A DNA stretch of 40,991 bases from an uncultured Cellvibrionales bacterium (GTDB lineage Bacteria; Pseudomonadota; Gammaproteobacteria; Pseudomonadales; Porticoccaceae), in assembly GCA_913062605.1 (NCBI GenBank), contig CAJXWQ010000017.1, forward strand, positions 1 through 40,991. The letters run 5' to 3'. Below the pieces are notes generated by a model. The model was not told the origin of the DNA. It ran no database searches and was given only the letters and a program-made list of their open reading frames with translations. This document shows, piece after piece, positions 28,644 through 37,513 of the stretch. A program made the position numbers and the translations under genes. The stretch's first letter is position 1; each line of letters opens with the position of its first letter.

Positions 28644-29588
28644 ATGAAGCAGAATTTTTCTTTTATAGCTAGGCGGTTGGGTAGTAGTGCCTATTTGCCA
28701 GTTTTGTTACTCGTCGTTCTATCGCTATTTAGCTTTAGCACAAGAGGGCAGAGTGCCGAGTTACTGGTGATGTACCCGGAGGTTCGAGCCCCATTTTCAA
28801 AAATATTTCGGGATATTTCTTCTGGGGCTGAAGAGGGCTTTGTGGGTGATGCTAGTTCGGTAGCTATTAGAGAAGGTGAAGAAGTAGGTTCACTTCTCAC
28901 CCGTAAGAAGCCTGATGTAGTACTAGCGCTTGGCAAGCGGAGCCTTTCAAGTCTTAAGGCCTCAGATAAAAATGTGCTAGTTGTATTGGGCGCGGTAAGC
29001 GAAGATCAGTACGACTATCCAGGAATATCGATGGTGCCAGATCCTGAAGTAATACTGGATAAACTGATATTGTTGTCTCCTTCCGTCAAGCAGGTTCATG
29101 TGGTCAAAAAGTCCCGTGGTGTTGATGTGCAACTGGAAGGTGCTAGCGAATACTTAACAGAACACGGCAAAAAACTGATTGTTCATGAGAGTAGAGATAT
29201 ACGCGAGGCGGCCAATATCTATGCAAAATTAATAGAAGAAGCGAATACTGGCGATTCGATTTGGATATTACAAGATGGCTCCTATGTTAATAGTGCCATT
29301 TTTTCACTGTTACTCGATGCCGCATGGAGTAAAAATCTAGTTGTCTTTTCATCAAACCCTCTACATGTAAAGCGTGGAGCTCTCTTCGCGGTTTACCCTA
29401 GTAATAAGGACATGGGGGAAAGCCTTGGTAAGTTAGCAAATCAAGTTCTTAGTAATGAAGCGAAACCGGGTCTGCAACCTTTACGAGATGTTTTGGTTGC
29501 CGTTAATGAGAGAACGGGTAATCACCTTGGACTTGCATTGACAACAGAAGTAAAAAATAACGTCGACTTGCTGTTACCTGCGAGGTAA
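28644..29588 (+). CDS. Orphan periplasmic ABC-type substrate-binding protein (ABC_sub_bind family)
   Basis: A 314-residue two-lobed binding protein. The signal sequence spans about 1-36 and ends in GQSA, with no lipobox cysteine. Conserved stretches are VVLALGKRSL, VVLGAVSEDQYDYPGISMVPD and DSIWILQDGSYVN, typical of the PF04392 ABC_sub_bind family. There is no permease or ATPase gene beside it, so it is unlikely to serve a classical importer. It sits between the TonB receptor (42 bases) and the sensor kinase (five bases), which suggests that it presents a ligand to the kinase's periplasmic domain. GAGGA at 28630-28634 is the ribosome site. Confidence 0.85.
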   Translation: MKQNFSFIARRLGSSAYLPVLLLVVLSLFSFSTRGQSAELLVMYPEVRAPFSKIFRDISSGAEEGFVGDASSVAIREGEEVGSLLTRKKPDVVLALGKRSLSSLKASDKNVLVVLGAVSEDQYDYPGISMVPDPEVILDKLILLSPSVKQVHVVKKSRGVDVQLEGASEYLTEHGKKLIVHESRDIREAANIYAKLIEEANTGDSIWILQDGSYVNSAIFSLLLDAAWSKNLVVFSSNPLHVKRGALFAVYPSNKDMGESLGKLANQVLSNEAKPGLQPLRDVLVAVNERTGNHLGLALTTEVKNNVDLLLPAR

Positions 29589-29593
29589 AACAG

Positions 29594-32500
29594 GTGGAGG
29601 CTAAACCAAACAAGAAAAAGCCGGGGATGAAGTTCAGAAATCAACTCAGTTTGATTTTTGTCGTCGGTATTTTTGTTATGGCGGTAACAACCTCTATTGC
29701 AGTCAGTAATATTTCTAGTCAAATTGTGCGTGACCGAGAGATTCAGCAAGGCTTGCAGGTGACGGATTCACTGGCGAAGCAGAGCGAGCTGGCTTTGCTT
29801 TATCACAGCAAAGAAAGTGCCAAAGATATCGTAGATACAGCCTTGAATTTTCCTGGAGTTAAGGCGGTATCTATTGTCACTGAAACGGGCACCGTATTAC
29901 ACACTGGAGGCGAGATCGTTACCCAAGCTCCCTTCTATAAGCCCTCTGTCGCAAAGATGGTTCACGAAGATAATGATTATTGGTCGTTTTCATCCCCGGT
30001 AGTGGCTGGAGCTTCACAAGACAGTGTTTGGGGTGAGCTTTACGGTGAAGATGTAGAGAAAGAAGTCTCGCTAGGTTATATAACGGTACTGATGGGGAAG
30101 GATACCGTTGTCCTGATGGAGCGGAGTATTCTTAGGGGTAATCTGCTGATTTCTCTATTGGTTGCTGTTGTCCTCCTATTGCTGTTATTAGGTATTTCAC
30201 GTCGATTAACCAAGCCGCTTGAAAAGCTTGCGGCTACCATGAAGCAGGCAGAAGAAGGCGACTCGGTCATTCGGGCTGATGTGGGCGGTCCCGTGGATAT
30301 CACCGATATGCAACAGGCCTTTAATTCCATGATGGAAGCTCTAGAAAATCGGCAGAAGGAGTTGATGCGTGCTATGTCGGCTGCTCTAGAGTCTGCTCGT
30401 GTTAAAGGTGAGTTTGCAGCCAATGTTACTCATGAGCTACGCACGCCAATGAATGCTGTGTTGGGGATGCTTGATTTGCTCATGACCATGGGCCTCAGTG
30501 CTAAACAGCTTGAGTATGTGGAAACGGCAAAAACCTCAGGCGAAAGCCTGTTGCAACTCATTGATGAAATTCTTAACTTCTCCCAGATCGATTCCAATAA
30601 TATTTCTATCGTTAAAGATGATTGTTACATTCAAGAATTGTTAGATGATGTTATCAACTTGCTCGCTAATCAGGCGCTTAAGAAGAATTTAGACTTTGGT
30701 TACGTTATTTCTGATGATGTTCCCAGAATGATTCAATCAGACTCTTCGCGCCTCCGACAGGTGCTGATCAACCTGGTTGGTAACGCCATTAAGTTTGCTG
30801 ATGTTGGTGAAGTATCTATTCACATGGATGTTCTTAATGTAGAAAATCCATCCTCTGAGAATGAATTGCTGGTTCGGTTTGAGGTTCGTGATTCTGGTAT
30901 TGGAATTAATGCAGAAGACCAACAGCGCATCTTTGATGCCTTTACTCAGGCAGACTCATCAAGTACCAAGGAATATGAGGGAACCGGTCTTGGGTTGGCC
31001 ATTAGCAAGCAGATAGTCGATTTGATGGGTGGAGAGATCTCAGTATCGAGTCAGCCAGGGATGGGGAGCTCATTCTGGTTCACTGTACCTACTCCGAGGT
31101 CAGATGTCAGCAAACCTGATGAAGCAGCTGTGCCGGCTTTTTCAGGCCTAAATGCACTATTGGTGGATGATAGCGAGATAGTCCGAGAATTTGGTGCCCA
31201 GCAGCTTGAAAAAAAGGGTATTGACTGTACCACTCTGGATACAGGTATTAAGGCGCTTGACGTGATTCGTGATATGTCAGCAAACGGCAGTAGCCTGGAT
31301 GTTCTAATTGTTGATGAAGACATGCCTGGACTCAAGGGAATGGATTTTCTAAAGTTGACACGGGAGGAGCCCTCCCTGAAAAACACCACTATTCTGATGC
31401 TGAGTAATCCTTGGACAATGGGGGATATACATAACGATTACAGTATGACCCGACTGAATAAGCCGTTGCGTCCGAAAGAGATAAATGCCTGTCTTGAGAA
31501 GCAATTGTTGGGGCAGGGTGAGACCGAAAAACTAGAGTCACAGCCAAAGACAATAGAGAAGCTCTACAGTCGACCCAAGAAAATTCTGGTGGTTGATGAT
31601 AACCGCGCTAATCAGCAGGTAGCTATTGGTATGCTGGAGCGAATGGGGTGCCGGTGTGAATTGGCGTCTACGGGCAAGGAGGCTGTTGAAGCAATTATTC
31701 GCAACCAATTTGATGCTGTTTTGATGGACTGTTATATGCCGGTTGTGAACGGCTACGATGCCACTCGCCAAATCAGAATGTATGAGGGCGGGGAAAATGC
31801 AGATAACCGTGTACCCATCATTGCCATGACAGCAAATAATACGCAGGTTGAGGTGGATCGCTGTATGGATGTAGGGATGGATGATTTCCTCTCCAAACCT
31901 TTGCGTATTGATGAGCTAACAAATACCTTGGCCAAATGGGTGCCCAGAGACTTACCTGAAGTTTCTGCCGATAGTGACAGTCAGCTAGGTGAACTTAGCT
32001 CAGATGAGCCTTCCATCGTGCACAGCAGTGCCAGTTACGACCCCTTGGTCATTCAAGAACTAAAAAATGGTATTGGGGAAGTTGTCATTTCGATGATCGA
32101 GGCTTTCCTTGAGGACACACCCGTTTATTTGCAGTCATTAAAAGCGGCAATTGCTCAAACAGATACTAAGCAGGTTAGGGAGTTGGCGCATACTGTTAAA
32201 GGGAGTGCATCAAATTATGGCGCCTACCAGGTCGTTGAGCTTTCTCGATTACTGGAAGAAAAAGGTGCTGCGGCAGAGTTGTCGGGTTCAGAAAAATTAT
32301 ATGAGAACTTAGTGGAGGCATATGCCAAATTAGGGAGAGATTTGGAAGAGTACATTCTGGCAGCTGACGACAGTACCAAAGGGCGTGAGAAGGGGCATCA
32401 TTTGTTGATTGTAGATGATGACCGCTCCATGCGGCTTGCACTGAAAAATGTGTTTAAGTCAGAAGATTATGTCATCGAAGAAGCCAGTAACGGAATGCAT

Positions 32501-34075
32501 GCTATTTCCATATGCCAGCGAAGAATGCCAGATTTGGTGTTGATGGATGCCATGATGCCGGAAGTTGATGGTTTTACGGCCTGTGAGCGTATTCGAGAGC
32601 TACCAAATGGCGCGGATACACCTGTGCTAATGATTACCGCCCTTGATAACGAGGAATCCATTGTAAAAGCCTTTGCTGCTGGAGCGACTGACTTTATTCC
32701 CAAGCCCATTCACTTTGCCGTGCTGAAGCAGCGTGTGTCTCGTCTCATTCAGGCAAACAAGGTAGAGAAACATGTGAAGCAGCTCGCTTACCACGATCAG
32801 TTGACAGGGCTTCCTAACCGGACGAACCTGATGCAGCAGCTTCGGGTAATGGTGAATCGCGCCCAGCTGGAAGAGAAAAAAGTAGCGATACTATTTCTTG
32901 ATTTAGATAGGTTTAAATTAATCAATGATACCCTTGGGCATGATGCGGGTGACCTGCTGCTTAAAGCAGTATCCGACCGGATTCGCCGATGTGTCCGGAA
33001 TCAAGACTTTATCGCCCGTTTGGGTGGAGATGAATTTACAGTAGTGCTTGAAGGCGTCACGGACCAAGAAATTGTGTCTAAAATTGCAGCTAAAATCTGT
33101 GATGCCCTGAGCCAGCCATTTGTGTTCCTTCAGCAAGAAATGTTTGTTACTACCAGTATAGGGATATCCATGTTCCCTAATGATGGGGCGGATATCGGCA
33201 CTCTGATAAAGCATGCAGATTCAGCCATGTTTCGCGCCAAAGAACAGAGAAATGGCTATTGTTTCTATGTGCAGGGAATGGAAGATGAAATTGCTCGGCG
33301 TATGGAGCTGGATAGAGAGTTACGCATGGCGATTGGTGCTAATGAGTTAGTGCTGTATTACCAGCCTCAGATTGATTTGGCTACAGGTGAAGTAGTGGGT
33401 GCGGAAGCATTGATCCGTTGGAATCATCCGAGACACGGATTGGTGATGCCCGATACATTTATCCCCTTGGCTGAAGAGTCTGGGCTTATTAACCAAGTTA
33501 GTGACTGGGTGTTGGAAGAGGCCTGTCGGCAAATACAGGCTTGGAGTAATAGTGGAAAAGAGTTGCTCAAGGTTGCCGTGAATATGTCCAGTAAGGATAT
33601 TCAAGCAGAGGGTTTTAATGACAAACTGAGCAGAATACTAGAGCAGTATGACGTTAACCCCAATAGGTTGGAGCTGGAAATTACTGAAAGTACCTTGATG
33701 GAAAATCCGGAAGAGCTTGAAGGGGAATTGAACGCTATGAGGGAGATGGGGCTGACTCTGGCGATTGATGATTTTGGTAGCGGTTTTTCTTCACTTAATT
33801 ACTTGAAACGGCTACCTGTTGATGTGTTGAAAATTGACAGAATGTTTATCCGAGATTTAGAAGAAGATGAAAGTGATAGGGCGATTGTCACCGGTATTGT
33901 TGCATTGGCTACCAGTATGGGGCTTGGCACCGTGGCTGAGGGGGTTGAGACTGAATACCAATATCGTCTCCTCCAAAAGTTAGGTTGCGATACTTGCCAA
34001 GGCTACTATTTTAGTAAACCAATACCGGTTGCAGATTTTGAAGAGAAGTTCTTTAAACAGGAAGTTATTATCTAA
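29594..34075 (+). CDS. Giant hybrid sensor kinase with three receivers, Hpt, GGDEF and EAL domains (GTG start)
   Basis: A 1493-residue inner-membrane signalling protein. Membrane segments at about 17-38 and 184-203 flank a periplasmic sensor domain, followed by HAMP. The kinase core has H280 in THELRTPMN and an ATPase domain with N, G1 and G2 boxes (NAIKFAD, DSGIGI, GTGLGLAI). Three receivers follow, with acceptor aspartates D574, D712 and D985; the Hpt domain (H866) lies between the second and third. The C-terminus holds GGDEF (1144-1148) with an inhibitory RxxD site (R1135-D1138) and EAL (1271-1273). Both c-di-GMP motifs are intact, so synthesis and breakdown are possible. GTG 29594 has GAGG eight bases upstream. 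It closes the six-gene operon. Confidence 0.95.
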   Translation: MEAKPNKKKPGMKFRNQLSLIFVVGIFVMAVTTSIAVSNISSQIVRDREIQQGLQVTDSLAKQSELALLYHSKESAKDIVDTALNFPGVKAVSIVTETGTVLHTGGEIVTQAPFYKPSVAKMVHEDNDYWSFSSPVVAGASQDSVWGELYGEDVEKEVSLGYITVLMGKDTVVLMERSILRGNLLISLLVAVVLLLLLLGISRRLTKPLEKLAATMKQAEEGDSVIRADVGGPVDITDMQQAFNSMMEALENRQKELMRAMSAALESARVKGEFAANVTHELRTPMNAVLGMLDLLMTMGLSAKQLEYVETAKTSGESLLQLIDEILNFSQIDSNNISIVKDDCYIQELLDDVINLLANQALKKNLDFGYVISDDVPRMIQSDSSRLRQVLINLVGNAIKFADVGEVSIHMDVLNVENPSSENELLVRFEVRDSGIGINAEDQQRIFDAFTQADSSSTKEYEGTGLGLAISKQIVDLMGGEISVSSQPGMGSSFWFTVPTPRSDVSKPDEAAVPAFSGLNALLVDDSEIVREFGAQQLEKKGIDCTTLDTGIKALDVIRDMSANGSSLDVLIVDEDMPGLKGMDFLKLTREEPSLKNTTILMLSNPWTMGDIHNDYSMTRLNKPLRPKEINACLEKQLLGQGETEKLESQPKTIEKLYSRPKKILVVDDNRANQQVAIGMLERMGCRCELASTGKEAVEAIIRNQFDAVLMDCYMPVVNGYDATRQIRMYEGGENADNRVPIIAMTANNTQVEVDRCMDVGMDDFLSKPLRIDELTNTLAKWVPRDLPEVSADSDSQLGELSSDEPSIVHSSASYDPLVIQELKNGIGEVVISMIEAFLEDTPVYLQSLKAAIAQTDTKQVRELAHTVKGSASNYGAYQVVELSRLLEEKGAAAELSGSEKLYENLVEAYAKLGRDLEEYILAADDSTKGREKGHHLLIVDDDRSMRLALKNVFKSEDYVIEEASNGMHAISICQRRMPDLVLMDAMMPEVDGFTACERIRELPNGADTPVLMITALDNEESIVKAFAAGATDFIPKPIHFAVLKQRVSRLIQANKVEKHVKQLAYHDQLTGLPNRTNLMQQLRVMVNRAQLEEKKVAILFLDLDRFKLINDTLGHDAGDLLLKAVSDRIRRCVRNQDFIARLGGDEFTVVLEGVTDQEIVSKIAAKICDALSQPFVFLQQEMFVTTSIGISMFPNDGADIGTLIKHADSAMFRAKEQRNGYCFYVQGMEDEIARRMELDRELRMAIGANELVLYYQPQIDLATGEVVGAEALIRWNHPRHGLVMPDTFIPLAEESGLINQVSDWVLEEACRQIQAWSNSGKELLKVAVNMSSKDIQAEGFNDKLSRILEQYDVNPNRLELEITESTLMENPEELEGELNAMREMGLTLAIDDFGSGFSSLNYLKRLPVDVLKIDRMFIRDLEEDESDRAIVTGIVALATSMGLGTVAEGVETEYQYRLLQKLGCDTCQGYYFSKPIPVADFEEKFFKQEVII

Positions 34076-34185
34076 GTCTACCTTTGCTTCTGTCATGGGT
34101 TCTGTGACCTAAAGCCTTGAGTTTTTCTCCTACCTTTACTGCCTTGTGTGAGATAATCAGTTTTTACCCTCAGCGTAGTTGCATC

Positions 34186-34809
34186 ATGAGTCAGTTTTTC
34201 TCTATACACCCTGAAAACCCACAGGCAAGACTTGTTCGTCAGGCGGTTGAAATTATTCGCAAAGGTGGAATCATCGTTTACCCAACGGATTCGGCTTATG
34301 CTCTTGGGTGTCATATTGGTGATAAAAAGGCACTGGATAAAATTCGTCAGATTAGGCAATTGGATAAAAACCACAATTTTACACTGATGTGTCGTGATCT
34401 ATCGGAACTGTCTGTTTATGCCAAGGTGGACAATCAAATGTACCGTTCACTAAAGGCGCATACGCCGGGACCCTATACCTTTATTTTGGAGGCAACCTCT
34501 GAGGTCCCTCGCAGACTAATGCATGCCAAGCGAAAAACCATTGGTTTGCGGGTGCCAGAGAATGCGATTGCACTGGCCTTGCTGGAGGAGTTGGGTGAAC
34601 CCATTATGAGTGTCACCTTGATTATGCCGGGTGATGAATACCCTCTGACTGATCCTTATGATATTCGAGATTTGTTAGAGCATCACGTGGACTTGGTTGT
34701 TGAAGGAGGCTACTGCGGTCTTGAACCAACTACGGTGGTAGACCTCACCGGTGAAGCACCTGAAGTTACTCGACAAGGTATGGGACAGTTTGATGATTTT
34801 CAGAGTTAA
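34186..34809 (+). CDS. yciO: YciO/TsaC-type (Sua5/YrdC fold) protein
   Basis: A 207-residue protein of the YrdC fold. The nucleotide-binding region reads IRKGGIIVYPTDSAYALGC, and TIGLRVPENAIALALL and EPIMSVTL follow. The family includes L-threonylcarbamoyladenylate synthase, which makes the t6A tRNA precursor. The N-terminus MSQFFSIHPENPQ and the length point to the YciO branch, whose own activity is less well established. The frame opens at 34117, but ATG 34186 gives the family start. It is followed by scpA after 175 bases. In the 110 bases between the kinase stop and this start I see no clear terminator or promoter. Confidence 0.9.
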   Translation: MSQFFSIHPENPQARLVRQAVEIIRKGGIIVYPTDSAYALGCHIGDKKALDKIRQIRQLDKNHNFTLMCRDLSELSVYAKVDNQMYRSLKAHTPGPYTFILEATSEVPRRLMHAKRKTIGLRVPENAIALALLEELGEPIMSVTLIMPGDEYPLTDPYDIRDLLEHHVDLVVEGGYCGLEPTTVVDLTGEAPEVTRQGMGQFDDFQS

Positions 34810-34922
34810 GCACTCATTAAGCATGTAACAAGCATCATCTCTACTCATTGATTTTAGCTTATCAAGGCTTAAGTCCAGTCTTACCGCCATAATATTCTTA
34901 CTGATTGTCTAAGGGGCACACA

Positions 34923-34951
34923 CTGGTTGTCTTAATGAATCACAGTATAAT
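34923..34951 (+). promoter_or_regulatory. Possible promoter of scpA-scpB-rluB
   Basis: A consensus TATAAT lies at 34946-34951, 33 bases before the scpA start. The best-spaced -35 candidate, CTGGTT at 34923-34928 (17-base spacer), is poor. The rest of the 175-base gap shows no other structure. Confidence 0.4.
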
Positions 34952-34984
34952 GGTGCTCTTTATTAAGTTGCTGATACATCACCC

Positions 34985-35839
34985 ATGTCTACGGAAGCTA
35001 TCCCCAGCGGGTCTGAACAGGCTAGCCCAATAACAACGACAGGTACTGCTTCTCACCCTCTGCAGGAGGAGATGCCATTTGCTGTGGTTTTGGGGAAAGA
35101 AATCACGGCGCTACCCAAAGACCTGTATATTCCACCTGAAGCACTAGAGGTCTTCCTAGAGGCTTTTGAAGGGCCCTTGGACTTGCTGCTCTATATGATC
35201 AAGCGCCAGAATCTGGATATTCTGGAAATCAACGTTGCTGAAATCACCCGTCAGTACATGGGTTATATCGATATGATGAAAGCCATGCAGTTTGAATTGG
35301 CTGCAGAGTATCTGTTGATGGCAGCAATGTTAGCTGAAATTAAATCTCGGATGTTACTTCCCCGGCAAGCAGTGGAAGAGGATGAGGACGATCCTCGGGC
35401 TGAATTAATTCGTCGCCTACAGGAGTATGAGCGCTTTAAGAAAGCTGCTGAAGATATTGATGGTTTGCCACGTCTGGGTCGGGATGTTTTTGTGGCTACA
35501 GCAAAAGAGCCGGATCGTAGCAAGGAACGCCCTCAGCCAGATGTGGAAATGCAAGAAGTCCTGCTGGCATTATCAGAAGTGCTCCTGAGAGCCGAAATGT
35601 TTGAGAGCCACCAGATACAGTTAGAGCGCCTTTCTACAAGAGAGCGAATGTCACAGGTGCTGGACACGTTGTCAGGGAAGCAGTTCGTACCTTTTGTTTG
35701 CTTGTTCCGGCTGAGCGAAGGAAAAATCGGCGTGGTAGTGACCTTTTTGGCTATCATGGAATTAATCAAAGAGTCACTCGTAGAAATTGTTCAGAATGAA
35801 GCTTATGGGGCAATCCATGTTAAAGCGCGTTCGTCGTGA
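34985..35839 (+). CDS. scpA: Segregation and condensation protein A
   Basis: A 284-residue kleisin that bridges the heads of an Smc dimer. The conserved core begins at about residue 58 with FEGPLDLLLYMIKRQNLDIL and continues with MAAMLAEIKSRMLLPR. The C-terminal winged helix (FVPFVCLFRLSEGKIGVVVTF, about 236-256, given by its ends FVPF and VVTF) binds the other Smc head. The N-terminal 50 residues are a variable extension. ATG 34985 is the first start after the upstream gap. scpB and rluB follow, an order conserved in related bacteria. Its Smc partner is at 10530-14042. Confidence 0.95.
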   Translation: MSTEAIPSGSEQASPITTTGTASHPLQEEMPFAVVLGKEITALPKDLYIPPEALEVFLEAFEGPLDLLLYMIKRQNLDILEINVAEITRQYMGYIDMMKAMQFELAAEYLLMAAMLAEIKSRMLLPRQAVEEDEDDPRAELIRRLQEYERFKKAAEDIDGLPRLGRDVFVATAKEPDRSKERPQPDVEMQEVLLALSEVLLRAEMFESHQIQLERLSTRERMSQVLDTLSGKQFVPFVCLFRLSEGKIGVVVTFLAIMELIKESLVEIVQNEAYGAIHVKARSS

Positions 35840-35870
35840 TGTGAACACAGAGACTAGATAGCAAATAAAA

Positions 35871-36605
35871 ATGGAAAGTGATCAACTGAGAAAAATTATA
35901 GAAGGTGCTCTGCTGGCAGCGGGGCGTTCTCTGGATATTGGGCATCTGGAAAAGCTGTTTGATGAATTTCAGGTCCCACCTCGAGATCAGATATTAGCCG
36001 CACTTGAAGAAATCGAGGGAAATTGCTCTGGCCGTGGATTTGAGCTCAAGCGGACGGGTAGTGGTTACCGCTTTCAAGTGCGTGAGGAGCTGTCAGAGTG
36101 GGTGAATCGTTTATGGGAAGAAAAGCCAAAAAAGTATTCCCGTGCACTTTTGGAAACATTAGCGCTAATTGCTTACCGTCAGCCAATTACCCGTGGCGAT
36201 ATTGAAGAGATTCGGGGTGTGTCGGTTAGTTCTGAAATTATTAAAACGCTGCTTGAGAGAGAGTGGGTGCGTGTCGTTGGGCACCGGGATGTCCCGGGTC
36301 GGCCAGCACTTTATGCCACGACTCGACAGTTTCTTGACTATTTCAGCCTTAAAAATCTTGAAGAGCTGCCAACACTCAATGACATCAAGGATATTGAAGA
36401 AATTAACCCAGAACTTGCATTGGAACTCGCGCAAAAAATGGCAGAGGAACAACCCCAAGCAACATCTGACGCCCTAGGCGAGTTATCAGAAACCGATGTG
36501 CATGAGGAGTTAGTTTCCGTTGAGGATAGTATCGATTCTGATACGGCTGACTCTGATGTAGATAGCAACCTTCAAACGACTGAAAACCATCAAGAGACCC
36601 AGTAA
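35871..36605 (+). CDS. scpB: Segregation and condensation protein B
   Basis: A 244-residue protein with two winged-helix domains, which dimerises and binds the middle of ScpA in the condensin ring. The N-terminus reads LRKIIEGALLAAGRSLDIGHLE. The hallmark ETLALIAYRQPITRGDIEEI lies at about 95-114, and GRPALYATTRQFLDYF closes the second winged helix. The last 60 residues are very acidic (Glu, Asp, Ser), as is frequent in gammaproteobacterial ScpB. It begins 31 bases after scpA and is followed by rluB after five bases. Confidence 0.95.
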   Translation: MESDQLRKIIEGALLAAGRSLDIGHLEKLFDEFQVPPRDQILAALEEIEGNCSGRGFELKRTGSGYRFQVREELSEWVNRLWEEKPKKYSRALLETLALIAYRQPITRGDIEEIRGVSVSSEIIKTLLEREWVRVVGHRDVPGRPALYATTRQFLDYFSLKNLEELPTLNDIKDIEEINPELALELAQKMAEEQPQATSDALGELSETDVHEELVSVEDSIDSDTADSDVDSNLQTTENHQETQ

Positions 36606-36610
36606 CTCCG

Positions 36611-37438
36611 ATGTCTGAAAAATTACAAAAAGTACTGGCTGCCGCTGGTTATGGTTCACGCCGTGAGCTTGAAAAGTGGATTGCTGATGGTCGTGTTACT
36701 GTTAATGGTAAGGTGGCAAAACTCGGTGATCGAATATCACTGGATGATGCCGTTTCTGTAGATGGTAAGCGCGCTAAGCTTCCTGCCAAAGACCAGCGAA
36801 TCCGTGTGTTGCTGTACAACAAGCCCGAAGGCGAAGTTTGTACTCGTTCTGATCCTGAAGGGCGAAAAACAGTATTTGAACACTTGCCTCGCTTGAAAGG
36901 CGAGCGGTGGATTGCCGTGGGTCGTTTGGATATCAACACGACTGGGTTGCTTCTTTTCACTAACAACGGTGAGCTGGCCAATAAATTAATGCATCCGTCT
37001 TCCAGAATAGATCGTGAGTATCTGGTTCGGGTACACGGTGCTGTTGATGATGATATGTTGAAGCGGCTTCGCGAAGGTGTTCTGCTCGAAGATGGCATGG
37101 CAAAGTTTAGTGATGTTGTGCCTGGTGAGAGAGTCGGTACTAACGGTTGGTATACCGTGGCACTGATGGAGGGTCGAAACCGCGAAGTCAGGCGATTGTG
37201 GGAATCCCAGAATGTCGAAGTTAATCGTCTTAAGCGTGTGAGGTTTGGGCCTATTTTTATGCCCTCTTATACCCGTCGTGGGCAGTGGGTGGAGCTTGAT
37301 GAAAAAGCACTCAATGACCTATTGGTAACAGTAGATATGAGGGTGGCTAAAAAACAAAAACGACTCTTGCCCGATGATAAAGTGCGTAGGGATAGGCAGT
37401 TAAAACGACTCCGTTCTAAAGGGCCGAGGTCTAAATAA
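36611..37438 (+). CDS. rluB: 23S rRNA pseudouridine synthase RluB
   Basis: A 275-residue RsuA-family pseudouridine synthase. The S4 RNA-binding domain is at residues 3-50 (LQKVLAAAGYGSRRELEKWI). The catalytic aspartate is D107 in GRLDINTTGLLLFT, and GRNREVRRLWE is the later conserved block. RluB modifies a uridine in helix 89/90 of 23S rRNA. The C-terminal 35 residues are lysine/arginine-rich. The gene ends the scpAB operon, with a clear hairpin terminator 18 bases after the stop. Confidence 0.94.
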   Translation: MSEKLQKVLAAAGYGSRRELEKWIADGRVTVNGKVAKLGDRISLDDAVSVDGKRAKLPAKDQRIRVLLYNKPEGEVCTRSDPEGRKTVFEHLPRLKGERWIAVGRLDINTTGLLLFTNNGELANKLMHPSSRIDREYLVRVHGAVDDDMLKRLREGVLLEDGMAKFSDVVPGERVGTNGWYTVALMEGRNREVRRLWESQNVEVNRLKRVRFGPIFMPSYTRRGQWVELDEKALNDLLVTVDMRVAKKQKRLLPDDKVRRDRQLKRLRSKGPRSK

Positions 37439-37455
37439 TAAAAATAATTCCAAAT

Positions 37456-37488
37456 AAAAAGGGCCTAAGAGAAATAAAGCCCCTTTTT
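37456..37488. terminator. Bidirectional intrinsic terminator between rluB and yciK
   Basis: AAAAAGGGC at 37456-37464 pairs with GCCCCTTTTT at 37479-37488 (one bulged C), with a 14-base A-rich loop. The T run on the plus strand and the A run (T on the minus strand) make it usable from both sides, at the point where two gene groups converge. Confidence 0.8.
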
Positions 37489-37513
37489 GTCTATGTGGTT
37501 TATTGCGCATCCT

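Noticed and set aside
28644-29588. Complete ABC importer in the operon
   Set aside because: No permease or ATPase gene is present from 23043 to 34075. Only the binding protein is there.
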